From assembly GCA_900755005.1 (NCBI GenBank), contig CAAEEX010000066.1:1-47606 (forward strand): a DNA stretch of 47,606 nucleotides. Reading direction: 5' to 3'. Under the pieces are notes generated by a model. That model worked only from the letters and a program-made list of their open reading frames with translations, made no database searches and was not told where the DNA came from. Source of the stretch: an uncultured Collinsella sp. (GTDB lineage: Bacteria > Actinomycetota > Coriobacteriia > Coriobacteriales > Coriobacteriaceae). Shown here in pieces: positions 22,449-30,727 of the stretch (the stretch's first letter is position 1; each line of letters opens with the position of its first letter). Made by a program: the position numbers and the translations under genes.

Positions 22449-25400
22449 ATGCTGGAGCTCAAAGGTATTTGCAAAAGGTACGTTACTCAGTCGTTTACGC
22501 AGGTGGCGCTCGACAACGTAAGCCTGTCTTTTCGCGATAACGAGTTCGTGGCCATTTTGGGACCTTCGGGGTCGGGTAAAACCACGATGCTCAATGTTAT
22601 CGGCGGACTGGATCACTTTGATTCTGGCGACCTGCTGATCGATGGTATTTCGACCAAGGACTTTCACGATCGCGATTGGGATGCCTATCGCAACAACCGC
22701 ATCGGCTTTGTGTTCCAGAGCTATAACCTCATTCCGCATCAGACCATTTTGGAAAACGTGGAGCTGGCGCTTACGCTCACGGGCGTGGGGCATGCCGAGC
22801 GCCGCCAGCGTGCGCGCGAGGCGTTGGAGAAAGTCGGCCTGGGCGAGCACGTTAACAAGCGCCCGAGCCAGCTTTCTGGTGGACAGATGCAGCGTGTGGC
22901 CATCGCCCGCGCCCTGATAAATGACCCTGAGATCGTCCTTGCCGACGAGCCGACCGGCGCTTTGGATTCAACGACATCCGTACAGGTCATGGATCTGCTC
23001 AAGGACGTTGCACGCGACCGTCTGGTCATCATGGTCACGCACAATCCCGAGCTGGCGTATCAATACGCCACGCGTATCGTCAACCTGGCGGACGGCAAGA
23101 TCACCGACGATTCCGATCCTTTCGATGTCGCCGACGCCACGCGCCGTGAGGCCAAGCCTACACGCAAAACCTCGATGAGCTTTGTGACGGCGCTGGGGCT
23201 TTCTGCCCGCAATCTTATGACCAAAAAGGGCCGTACGGCCATGACTGCCTTTGCGGGGTCCATCGGCATCATCGGCATCGCGGCGATTCTGGCGCTTTCC
23301 AACGGCGTAAACGGTTACATCAAAAAGGTCGAGGAGGACACGCTCTCGAGCTACCCGCTTACCATCTCCAAGCAGGACTACGACCTGTCGTCCATGATGG
23401 GCGGGCAGGGGGCTGCGGATGATGACTCGCCTGAAAGCGTGGATTCGTCCGACGACAGTGTCGGCGGCAAGGCTAAGGGAACCGATAAGATTCCCGTGGT
23501 CACGGCCGTAAAGGATATGTTCGCGAGCGTTAAGTCCAACGACATGACGAGCTTTAAGGCATGGCTCGATGCCGGTGGCGACGGTATCGATAAAGAGGTC
23601 AACGCCATTCAGTACGGCTACGGTGTATCGCCGGTTGTCTATCGTGCCGGGAAGGGCGATGAGAAGCCTGTCCGGCTGGTGCCCAACGCCATGACCGAGG
23701 CCATGAGCGGGGGCGCGAGCTCGGCGGCAACGGTGAGCATGGAATCCATGGGAACCTCGGTCTTCAACGAGATGATTGACGACCAGAGCTTGCTCGACAG
23801 CCAGTACGATGTCGTGGCGGGGCATTGGCCCATGTCTGCCAACGAAGCCGTGATGGTGCTTTCGAGTCGCGGTACGGTGGGCGACTACACGCTCTACAGC
23901 ATCGGTGCGCTGGATATCAATGAGCTCAACGACCTGGTTAACAGCGCTATGACGGCTGACGGTGGCGTCGAAGCGCCCGAGACCGGTACCGACTTTACCT
24001 ACGACGATGCGCTGTCCACGACGTTTAAGGTGCTGTCGCCGGCCGATGCGTATCGCAAAAACGGAGAGACCGGCATATGGACTGACATGTCTGGCGACGC
24101 CGACTTTATGACGGCCAAGGTTGCCGACGGTATTGACGTGCGTATTGTGGGCGTGGTGCGACCGAACGAGACGGCCAACGCGAGCGCGTTGTCCCCGGGC
24201 ATTGCCTATACGCATGCGCTGACTCGCCAGCTTATGGAACGCGCTGCCAATTCGCAGATTGTGCAAGAGCAGCTTGCCCACCCCGAGACGGATGTCTTTA
24301 CGGGCAAGTCTTTCGACGAACTGCAAGGCGAGGCCAAACAAGGAGTGGATCTGGGCAGCATGTTCAGTGTGGACGAGGCGGCGCTCAAGAGCGCGTTTTC
24401 GTTTGATGCGTCTGCACTCTCGGGTGCGGCCGGCGGTATGGACCTTTCTGGTATCGACTTATCCGCGCTGGACATTGACCTTTCGGGCGTTGGAAGGGGC
24501 ATCGACTTCAGCGACATCATGGCCAAAGCGCCAACCCCAGATTTCTCGGGTATCTTTGACGGTCTGGAACTTACGCCCGAGCAAATGCAGCAGGTGGGAA
24601 CACTAGCCAACCAGCTGTTTGAGGGCTTTTTGCAGTCTGATCAGTTTAAGGCGCTGTCACCCGAAGATCTTAAAGACGCGTCAAAGCTCGCTGCCGCATT
24701 CTCGACGTATCTTGAGAATGATGCCGCAGCCCAGCAATGCCTGGCTCAGCTCAAAGCGCTCGGCGGCGATGCCCTGGCCGAGCGCCTGCAGCAGGCGATG
24801 ACCGACTATGTGCAAAAGCAACTGGCTCCGTATCTGCAGCAGGCTATGGACCAGGTGATGAAGGCAATCAGCGAGCAGATAGCGTCGACGGTATCGTCCC
24901 AGCTCAAGGCGGGCGCGGCAGGGCTCATGGACCAGATGGCGACGCAGATGTCTTCGAGTTTTGCCAACCTGGCGAGCGCCATGCACGTGGATGCGAGTGC
25001 CTTTGCTCGTGCTATCCACTTCAACATGGACGCCGAGGACCTGAGTTCGCTCATGATGAGCTATGCCAAGGCGTCGAAGCTCACCTACGATAACAATCTG
25101 ACCACGCTGGGCTATGCGGATGAGGCAGACCCCATCTCGGTTAAGATTTTCCCGCGCGACTTTGAGGCCAAGGAGCGCGTGCTCGATCACATCGATGCGT
25201 ACAACAAGCAGGTCAAAGCTGCCGGCCACGATGAACAGGCAATCTCGTACACCGACTACATGGGTATCATCATGGGTTCGGTGACCGACATCGTGAACAC
25301 CATCAGCTTGGTGCTCATCGCATTCGTGAGCATCAGCCTGGTCGTGAGCTCCATCATGATCGGCATCATCACCTACATCAGCGTACTGGAGCGCAAAAAG

Positions 25401-25703
25401 GAGATTGGCATCCTGCGCGCGATCGGCGCGTCAAAGCGCAACGTGGCCAACGTATTCAATGCCGAGACCTTTATCGAGGGCCTCATTGCCGGCGTCTTTG
25501 CCATTGTCGTTGTGGTGCTCGTGAGTTTTCCGGTCAATGCCTGGGCGCTTGCGGCCAAACAGGTCCCCAACCTGATGAGCCTGCCCGTGCAGGATGCGCT
25601 GGTGCTTATTGCGATTTCGGTGCTGCTGACGGTCGTCGCCGGCCTGCTGCCTGCCCGCAGCGCATCCAAAAAAGACCCCGTAGAAGCCCTACGCTCCGAA
25701 TAA
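22449..25703 (+). CDS. MacB-like ABC transporter, ATPase and FtsX permease in one chain
   Basis: This 1084-residue protein starts with an ATPase: Walker A GPSGSGKTT (38-46), signature LSGGQ (142-146), Walker B VLADEPTG (163-170) and MVTHNPELA. One membrane helix follows (GIAAILALSNGV region), then an extracellular part of about 650 residues, and a C-terminal FtsX domain with three helices (about 940-1080, ending PARSASKKDPVEALR). The extracellular part has a run rich in DLSGIDLSALD-like repeats and a long Gln/Ala helical section (QQAMDQVMKAISEQIASTV). Such fused exporters act on peptides or envelope stress rather than nutrient uptake. ATG 22449 has GGAGAGG upstream; GTG 22422 is an alternative. 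No separate permease partner is nearby. Confidence 0.88.
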   Translation: MLELKGICKRYVTQSFTQVALDNVSLSFRDNEFVAILGPSGSGKTTMLNVIGGLDHFDSGDLLIDGISTKDFHDRDWDAYRNNRIGFVFQSYNLIPHQTILENVELALTLTGVGHAERRQRAREALEKVGLGEHVNKRPSQLSGGQMQRVAIARALINDPEIVLADEPTGALDSTTSVQVMDLLKDVARDRLVIMVTHNPELAYQYATRIVNLADGKITDDSDPFDVADATRREAKPTRKTSMSFVTALGLSARNLMTKKGRTAMTAFAGSIGIIGIAAILALSNGVNGYIKKVEEDTLSSYPLTISKQDYDLSSMMGGQGAADDDSPESVDSSDDSVGGKAKGTDKIPVVTAVKDMFASVKSNDMTSFKAWLDAGGDGIDKEVNAIQYGYGVSPVVYRAGKGDEKPVRLVPNAMTEAMSGGASSAATVSMESMGTSVFNEMIDDQSLLDSQYDVVAGHWPMSANEAVMVLSSRGTVGDYTLYSIGALDINELNDLVNSAMTADGGVEAPETGTDFTYDDALSTTFKVLSPADAYRKNGETGIWTDMSGDADFMTAKVADGIDVRIVGVVRPNETANASALSPGIAYTHALTRQLMERAANSQIVQEQLAHPETDVFTGKSFDELQGEAKQGVDLGSMFSVDEAALKSAFSFDASALSGAAGGMDLSGIDLSALDIDLSGVGRGIDFSDIMAKAPTPDFSGIFDGLELTPEQMQQVGTLANQLFEGFLQSDQFKALSPEDLKDASKLAAAFSTYLENDAAAQQCLAQLKALGGDALAERLQQAMTDYVQKQLAPYLQQAMDQVMKAISEQIASTVSSQLKAGAAGLMDQMATQMSSSFANLASAMHVDASAFARAIHFNMDAEDLSSLMMSYAKASKLTYDNNLTTLGYADEADPISVKIFPRDFEAKERVLDHIDAYNKQVKAAGHDEQAISYTDYMGIIMGSVTDIVNTISLVLIAFVSISLVVSSIMIGIITYISVLERKKEIGILRAIGASKRNVANVFNAETFIEGLIAGVFAIVVVVLVSFPVNAWALAAKQVPNLMSLPVQDALVLIAISVLLTVVAGLLPARSASKKDPVEALRSE

Positions 25704-25732
25704 TGTGACAAAGGGACAGTTCCTTTGTCACA
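25704..25732. repeat. Short palindrome, copy 1
   Basis: TGTGACAAAGG (25704-25714) and CCTTTGTCACA (25722-25732) form a perfect 11-bp hairpin with a 7-nt loop, starting one base after the ABC transporter stop codon, and ATTGA is shared after it in all copies (25731-25736). Other copies are at 32080 and 33689. Here and at 32080 it is followed by the longer inverted-repeat element. Confidence 0.85.
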
Positions 25733-25748
25733 TTGAGTGGCTTGTAAA

Positions 25749-25934
25749 TCGAGGTCTAATACTTTTCCCGAGAAGTGAACGAGTGAAAACGGGCCCCCGA
25801 AGTATCGGCGCTTTCGAGATGCAATTTCCTGCGGTTTTGCCAGTCAAATCCTGCGGGCTTGACGTCTAAAAATGTCGATGCTTCGGGGGTCCAAAAACGG
25901 TCGTTCACTTCTCGGGAAAAGTATTAGACCTCGA
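25749..25934. repeat. 186-bp inverted-repeat (MITE-like) element, copy 1
   Basis: The ends are perfect inverted repeats of 34 bp, starting TCGAGGTCTAATAC, and imperfect pairing continues for about 40 bp more. It encodes nothing. A copy in the same orientation lies at 32125-32309. Together they bracket the deiminase/carbamoyltransferase cassette. No target duplication could be recognised. Non-autonomous mobile element or extended intergenic repeat are both possible. Confidence 0.8.
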
Positions 25935-25993
25935 TTTTGCAAGGGCCCAATTACCGTTCGGCACGTTAAGAACTCCCTTTCCCCGCTTAATGC

Positions 25994-26036
25994 TTGACGA
26001 AGAGTCCCCTGGTTTATATACCTATCGGTAGGCATA
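25994..26036 (+). promoter_or_regulatory. Promoter and TetR-type operator of the first MFS gene
   Basis: TTGACG (25994-25999) and TATACC (26017-26022) are 17 bp apart. A near-perfect 20-bp dyad, TATACCTATC/GGTAGGCATA (26017-26036), covers the -10 box, so a bound repressor would block RNA polymerase. Its CGGTAGG half is shared with the dyad before the deiminase gene. Confidence 0.6.
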
Positions 26037-26068
26037 TAGGATGTAATGCCGATAGAAATGGAGTGACC

Positions 26069-27349
26069 ATGGCTCTCACCGTACCAGACGAAAAAGACCG
26101 TCCTCGCGAGAGCGGCGCATTTGCTTGGATTGTCGTTATTGCGCTCGGCTTAATGTCCGCCGGGACGACTGGCACATATAGCATTATTGCCGGCTCATTC
26201 GTTGCTCCAGTATGTGAAGACCTGGGCTTTGAGTACACCTCTTTCTCTTTCTATTTCACTGCGATTCTTCTTGGCCTTGCACTTGGACTTCCACTTTTGA
26301 GCCGTTTCATTCCAAAAGTAATAGGCAAACCGGTGCATATTTGCGTTGAACTCGTCCTTATTGCCGCCGGCGCCGCAATGGCGTTCTACACCGAAGTCTG
26401 GATGTTCATCGTCTCCGCTGCGGTGATCGGCATCTGCTTTTCATTCACAACGGGCGTCTGCATGTCCGATGTTATTGACCAATGGTTCAGTAAATCGTCC
26501 GGTCTTGCCATCGGCCTTGCTTGGGGCGTTAATTCTCTCTGTACGCTGTTGTTGAGCCCTGTCATTACGCTGGTTATCGAGCAACAAGGCTGGCGTACGG
26601 GATACATCGTACTTGCGGCCGTTTCTGCAGCTATGATTTTACCTGCGAGTGCATTTATCATTCGCCTTAAACCCTCTGATCGCAACATGCTTCCGTACGG
26701 AGAGACCGCCTCTGAAACCCATGAGAGACACAGCGTCGATGAGCGGGAAGATACCCTTTCGGGCATGGCACTACGTGATGCCACGAAAACGCCGTCTTTT
26801 ATTCTCTGTGTCCTCCTGCTTTGCGTGGCGCAGCTCACCTGCTGCATGAACCAGTTGTTTCCAACCTATGCAAGCGAGGTCGGTTTCAATCCCATCGTAG
26901 GAAGCTTAATGGTCTCGGCAGCTTCGTTCTCCGACATCTTCCTAAATCCCTTCGTAGGCAAAACATGTGACAAGCTCGGCTCTATTAAAGCAACGGTCGC
27001 GTGGACAGGTGTCAGCATTTTTTCGTTCCTGCTTCTCATCATTGGCGGAAGCAATGAGACTGTTTCAATCATTGCAGCTGGCGTAAACGATGCCATGTTC
27101 GCCATTGTTGGAACCGCAATGCCGATGCTTCTCCTCTCGCTCTTTGGATCACGCGATTTTGGAAGGATCTATTCGATCGTTTGCTCAGCGGGCTATGTCG
27201 TCGGTGCTTTTGGAATGCCGGTCATGATGAAGGTTTACGGCATGGCAGGGTCATTCCAGGGAGTATTTATCTTCTGCATTGCCTGCAACCTTATGATTGC
27301 TGCGTTTGCTATCGTTTCCGGCTTTCTCAGTAAGGCTGCTGAAAAGTAA
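26069..27349 (+). CDS. MFS transporter, OFA-like (copy 1)
   Basis: This 426-residue membrane protein has about 12 helices. It starts FAWIVVIALGLMSAGTTGTY and has conserved segments such as FYTEVWMFIVSAAVIGICFSF, CMSDVIDQWF and GWRTGYIVL. These resemble the oxalate/formate antiporter-type branch of the major facilitator superfamily. It closely resembles the protein at 30728 along its whole length. ATG 26069 follows GGAG. It lies before the TetR gene (convergent) and shares the operator type of the deiminase operon, so it probably moves the same substrate or its product. Codon use is less biased and more AT-rich than in copy 2. Confidence 0.88.
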   Translation: MALTVPDEKDRPRESGAFAWIVVIALGLMSAGTTGTYSIIAGSFVAPVCEDLGFEYTSFSFYFTAILLGLALGLPLLSRFIPKVIGKPVHICVELVLIAAGAAMAFYTEVWMFIVSAAVIGICFSFTTGVCMSDVIDQWFSKSSGLAIGLAWGVNSLCTLLLSPVITLVIEQQGWRTGYIVLAAVSAAMILPASAFIIRLKPSDRNMLPYGETASETHERHSVDEREDTLSGMALRDATKTPSFILCVLLLCVAQLTCCMNQLFPTYASEVGFNPIVGSLMVSAASFSDIFLNPFVGKTCDKLGSIKATVAWTGVSIFSFLLLIIGGSNETVSIIAAGVNDAMFAIVGTAMPMLLLSLFGSRDFGRIYSIVCSAGYVVGAFGMPVMMKVYGMAGSFQGVFIFCIACNLMIAAFAIVSGFLSKAAEK

Positions 27350-27383
27350 TAAGCGCCGATTGCATCGGCATAGATTGCCACGC

Positions 27384-27427
27384 AACAGGGGTCGACTCCA
27401 AGCCAGACTGGAGTCGGCCCCTGTTTT
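27384..27427 (+). terminator. Intrinsic terminator after the first MFS gene
   Basis: The 17-bp arms at 27384-27400 and 27409-27425, beginning AACAGGGGTCGACTCCA, pair with one mismatch around an 8-nt loop and end in TGTTTTCG. Confidence 0.8.
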
Positions 27428-27485
27428 CGTTTAAAGGTTGCCCGCAGGCACCATGTGTGCCAACATGCGTTTCAGCTTGGCTGGC

Positions 27486-28064
27486 CTATTTGAACATAAG
27501 CTCGACTATTCCCGCCCAAACCGCTTTTTCATCAATATCCTCACCTTGAGCGACCGTATTGCTCGCTCCCTCCAGAACGGTATAAAGAATTTGTACGTAG
27601 AGCATCACGTCGGCACTATCGGAAAACGCGCCAATCTCTACACCATGAAGAAGGATGTCTTTAAGCGCATCCATGGTTCGTTTGGTCGCCGTCGCTTGAC
27701 GTTCCTGAACTGCAGGAATTCGATTTGCTTGAACGCTAACCTCGGCCAGCACGCGCCGGCGTTTTTCATCGCTTCGATAGCCACCTATAACTGAATTGCC
27801 GAGCTCGATAAGCGCGGCCTTGAACCCGTCCCTATCGACTATTAGCGAGTAGTCGCGCTGATAGTCAATGGTCGGAAACATGCTGTCCAAGAGCGTAGTG
27901 AAAATCTCCTCTTTAGAGGGAAAATAGTAGTACACCGACGGCTTGGATATACCGACAAAGTCGCAAATCTTTCCGATAGACGCTTTGTCATAACCGACTT
28001 CTGCCACAAGATCGTACATTGCGTCCAATATTTTTTTTCTTGTGCTCACGCTGCATTTCTCCAT
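27486..28064 (-). CDS. TetR-family transcriptional regulator
   Basis: This 192-residue protein has the TetR N-terminal helix-turn-helix (about 8-55: STRKKILDAMYDLVAEVGYD, ASIGKICDFVGISKPSVYYYF, PSKEEIF). A helical ligand domain follows. It is divergent from the deiminase gene and convergent with the first MFS gene. The dyads at 26017-26036, 28143-28162 and 28193-28206 are the natural operators. The ligand is probably the imported substrate or a pathway intermediate (inference). The ATG is preceded by an A/G-rich stretch but no strong ribosome-binding site, which suits a low-abundance repressor. Confidence 0.88.
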   Translation of the reverse strand: MEKCSVSTRKKILDAMYDLVAEVGYDKASIGKICDFVGISKPSVYYYFPSKEEIFTTLLDSMFPTIDYQRDYSLIVDRDGFKAALIELGNSVIGGYRSDEKRRRVLAEVSVQANRIPAVQERQATATKRTMDALKDILLHGVEIGAFSDSADVMLYVQILYTVLEGASNTVAQGEDIDEKAVWAGIVELMFK

Positions 28065-28141
28065 TGCAAATCACTTCCGCACTACCAACATTATTAAGGA
28101 TGGCAACGGAACATCAATTCGTGTCCAAACATGACCACTAT

Positions 28142-28206
28142 ATACGGTGAACGGTACGTATCAGTAGGCGAGTGGCAATTATTCAAAACTATCTACCGAA
28201 CGGTAG
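28142..28206. promoter_or_regulatory. TetR-type operators between regulator and deiminase genes
   Basis: The perfect dyad CTACCG-AA-CGGTAG occupies 28193-28206, flanked by TATAGT, a possible -10 box for the deiminase operon. A second, weaker site at 28143-28162 shares GAACGGTA and GTAT in the same spacing. Both lie within the divergent spacer, so one regulator could control itself and the operon. Confidence 0.6.
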
Positions 28207-28233
28207 GTATAGTAGTACTATAGCAGGTGAAAC

Positions 28234-28266
28234 CCCGCTATTGTCGCGGCCGGACAGCATCGCGGG
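28234..28266 (+). other. Structured leader before the deiminase gene
   Basis: In the untranslated leader, CCCGC (28234-28238) pairs with GCGGG (28262-28266), and inside it TGTC (28242-28245) pairs with GACA (28253-28256). The inner loop is GCGGCCG. It ends 22 bases before the start codon. It resembles no riboswitch class that I can recall; it may only stabilise the mRNA. Confidence 0.4.
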
Positions 28267-28288
28267 AAACCCGACGGAAGGACCAACC

Positions 28289-29527
28289 ATGTACGAGAAC
28301 TATCGTATGCCGGGCGAGTTCGAGAAGCGCTCCAACGTCTATGTGACATGGCTTCCCGATTACATCCGTGCAGAGGGCTACGATAACCGCCAGCCCTGCG
28401 TTGACGTGATCAAGGCTCTGCTCGAGTATGGCGACGTTACGGTCAACCTCAATTGCGGCACCCCCGGCTCCTATGAGGAGGCTTGCTCACGCCTGAAGGA
28501 GGAGGGGGTTGATCTCGATCGTATCGAGATCACGCAGTTCGAAGACTCCAACTTCTATGTCCGCGACAACGGCCCCAGCATCATGGTCGACGACAAAGGC
28601 CATTCTTATATGGTCAACCCTGCTTGGACCTATTACGGCGTGTGGGACAAGAACTCCCCGGAGTGCCAGTCCGCACGTAAGGCAGCCGTTCACATGGCGG
28701 TTGCGCTCGGTTGCTTCGATATCGTCAATTCCGAAATGGTTTCGGAGGGCGGCGATCGTGAGTTTGACGGTCACGGCACCCTGATCGCCATCGAGGACAC
28801 GGAATGCCGTAAGCGCAATCCCGAGTTCACGAAAGATGAGGTAGAGGCCGAGTATAAGCGCATCTACAACCTCAACAAGGTTATCTGGCTTCCTCAGCCC
28901 ATGCTTGAGGACGACGATTATCGACTGGGCATCCTCGACGAGAAGGAAGACGGAACCCCCGTCTTTGGCATGAGCTTTGCCGCTCACATCGATGAGATGT
29001 GTCGCTTTATCACTCCGAACAAGATTCTTCTTGCCGAGGTGTCCGATGAAGAGGCAGCCTCGAGCAAGGCTGGCGCAGAGTCTCGTCGCCGCATTGAGGC
29101 GGCCTACGAGATCCTGAGCAACGAAACGGACTGGGAGGGCAAGCCCTTCGAGATCGTTCGTATGCCCACCGCCGAGCCGATTGAAGTCGTTATCGCCCCT
29201 GGCGATGAGGATTACGAGCTCTATAAAGGCTTCATCGACGAAATGGGCGGCAAGTTTATGGATGGCACCCCCTGGCCCGAGGGCCCCGTCCACTTCTACG
29301 CTGCAGCGAGCTACTGCAACTTCCTGATCTGCAACGGCGTCGTTCTTGGCCAGCGTTATTACCACGAGGGCATGAGCGAGGTCGTGAAAGAGAAGGACGA
29401 GCAGGCCAAGGCGGTTCTTGAGAGCTGCTTCCCCGATCGCAAGGTCATCATGATTGATTCCCTCGCGCTTAACCTGTCCGGCGGCGGCGTGCACTGCTGG
29501 ACTAAGGACGTGGCGGCCAGTCGTTAG
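28289..29527 (+). CDS. Agmatine/peptidylarginine deiminase-family enzyme
   Basis: This 412-residue protein belongs to the guanidino-modifying (PAD_porph/AguA) fold. Catalytic candidates are Asp93 in VRDNGP, Glu153-Asp156 in SEGGD, His233/Asp235 in AAHIDEMCRF, and the nucleophile Cys403 in GGGVHCWT. The reaction should convert a guanidine group to a ureido group plus ammonia. In agmatine deiminases the stretch after RDxGP leads to DWxFNAWGG; here it reads NPAWTYYGVWD, so the substrate may not be agmatine. ATG 28289 follows GGAAGG; the upstream frame runs through the operators and is not coding. The carbamoyltransferase is 124 bp downstream and would use the ureido product. Confidence 0.85.
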   Translation: MYENYRMPGEFEKRSNVYVTWLPDYIRAEGYDNRQPCVDVIKALLEYGDVTVNLNCGTPGSYEEACSRLKEEGVDLDRIEITQFEDSNFYVRDNGPSIMVDDKGHSYMVNPAWTYYGVWDKNSPECQSARKAAVHMAVALGCFDIVNSEMVSEGGDREFDGHGTLIAIEDTECRKRNPEFTKDEVEAEYKRIYNLNKVIWLPQPMLEDDDYRLGILDEKEDGTPVFGMSFAAHIDEMCRFITPNKILLAEVSDEEAASSKAGAESRRRIEAAYEILSNETDWEGKPFEIVRMPTAEPIEVVIAPGDEDYELYKGFIDEMGGKFMDGTPWPEGPVHFYAAASYCNFLICNGVVLGQRYYHEGMSEVVKEKDEQAKAVLESCFPDRKVIMIDSLALNLSGGGVHCWTKDVAASR

Positions 29528-29574
29528 TGAGCCTTAGAGCCTGCGCTCTTTGGCTTAGGCGCCACATGTACCGC

Positions 29575-29606
29575 TCCCCGAGGGATATCCGTGTTTCCTT
29601 CGGGGA
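29575..29606 (+). other. Intercistronic hairpin between deiminase and carbamoyltransferase
   Basis: TCCCCGAGG (29575-29583) pairs with CCTTCGGGGA (29597-29606), with one bulge. There is no T-run, so it is more likely an mRNA-processing or stability element than a terminator; partial attenuation is possible. Confidence 0.45.
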
Positions 29607-29651
29607 CACATTTAGCAATAATTTTGATAATAATTCGAAAGGAAAATAGAC

Positions 29652-30716
29652 ATGAACAACAGCCTCCGCGGTCGCGACTACATCAACATCCATGATCTCT
29701 CCTCCGAGGATTTCCGCTATCTCATCGATCTTGCCTGGAACCTTAAGGCTCAGAAGAAGTCTGGTGTCGACCAGCGCTACTTCCCCGGCAAAAACGTCCT
29801 CGCCAACTTTGAGTGGGGCTCGACCCGTACTCGTTGCGCATTCGAGACCTCCTGCAACGATTTGGGCATGGGCTTCACTTATCTGACCAACTCCCACATG
29901 GGTGACTGCGAGACCGTCAAGGATGCCATGCGCGTCTTCAACGGCATGTATGATCTCATCGTCTACCGCGCACAGAAGGACGAGCAGTTCCTCTATGACG
30001 TCGCCGACCTGGTTGACATCCCGGTCATCAATGCCCTTACTCTCGGCGATCACCCGACTCAGATGCTCGCTGACGCTCTTACGATGGAAGAGCAATGGGG
30101 CGGTCTGCGTACGAGCCGCGGCAAGAAGATGGCTTTCGTTGGCAACTGCGCCGGCGCCCCGGTGTGGTATGGCCGTCTGTGCGCGATGCTCGACATGGAC
30201 TTCCTCGCCATCGGTCCCGACGACCTCCGTCATCAGATGTGCAAGGAAATGGTCGAAGAGGTGGAGGCCTGCTACGCCAAGTACGCTCCCAATAGGACCT
30301 TTACCATCACCTCTGACCTCGATGCCTTGGATGGCGTTGACGTTATCGTTACCGAGGAGTGGCGCTACATCAACCCCGAGTGCGGCGAAGAGGTTCTGGA
30401 TCCCGACGACTACAACTCCTGGCTGGGCGATGCCGAGTCTCTGTACCCCTATCGCGTCACCAGCGAGCTGTGCAAGCGCACCAACAATCCCGACATCTTC
30501 TGCATGCATGAGCTTCCTTCTGTCCACAACGCAGATCACCGTGTTGGCAAGATGCTCCTCGACCAGTGCAAGAACGACCTCCATCGCGAGATCATCACCG
30601 AGGGTTTCGAGATTGCCGACGAGTGCTTTGAGGCCAACGCTTCGGTCATCTTCCGTGAGGCAGAGAACCGTCAGCACACCATCAAGGCCGTTATGTGTGC
30701 CCTTCTAGGTCTCTAG
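29652..30716 (+). CDS. Atypical ornithine/putrescine carbamoyltransferase-family protein
   Basis: This 354-residue protein has the carbamoyl-phosphate site of the family: STRTR (57-61) and HPTQ (134-137). The second-substrate site is unusual. The canonical HCLP reads HELP (286-289), with the usual cysteine replaced by glutamate, and the ornithine motif region reads TEEWRYINPE rather than DxxxSMG. In this cassette it most likely works as a catabolic transferase, splitting the ureido product into an amine and carbamoyl phosphate. No carbamate kinase is in the window. The ATG has GAAAGGAAA upstream. The second MFS gene begins 11 bp past the stop codon. Confidence 0.85.
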   Translation: MNNSLRGRDYINIHDLSSEDFRYLIDLAWNLKAQKKSGVDQRYFPGKNVLANFEWGSTRTRCAFETSCNDLGMGFTYLTNSHMGDCETVKDAMRVFNGMYDLIVYRAQKDEQFLYDVADLVDIPVINALTLGDHPTQMLADALTMEEQWGGLRTSRGKKMAFVGNCAGAPVWYGRLCAMLDMDFLAIGPDDLRHQMCKEMVEEVEACYAKYAPNRTFTITSDLDALDGVDVIVTEEWRYINPECGEEVLDPDDYNSWLGDAESLYPYRVTSELCKRTNNPDIFCMHELPSVHNADHRVGKMLLDQCKNDLHREIITEGFEIADECFEANASVIFREAENRQHTIKAVMCALLGL

Positions 30717-30727
30717 GAGTTGTATCA

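Noticed and set aside
22968..24341. 457-residue minus-strand frame
   Set aside because: Antisense to the fused ABC transporter; Arg/His-rich with no motif.
28234..28288. Known riboswitch (guanidine, cobalamin)
   Set aside because: The conserved bases of those classes, as I remember them, are not present. Kept only as a structured leader of unknown role.
28487..30677. 335- and 391-residue minus-strand frames
   Set aside because: Antisense to the deiminase and the carbamoyltransferase; no start signals.
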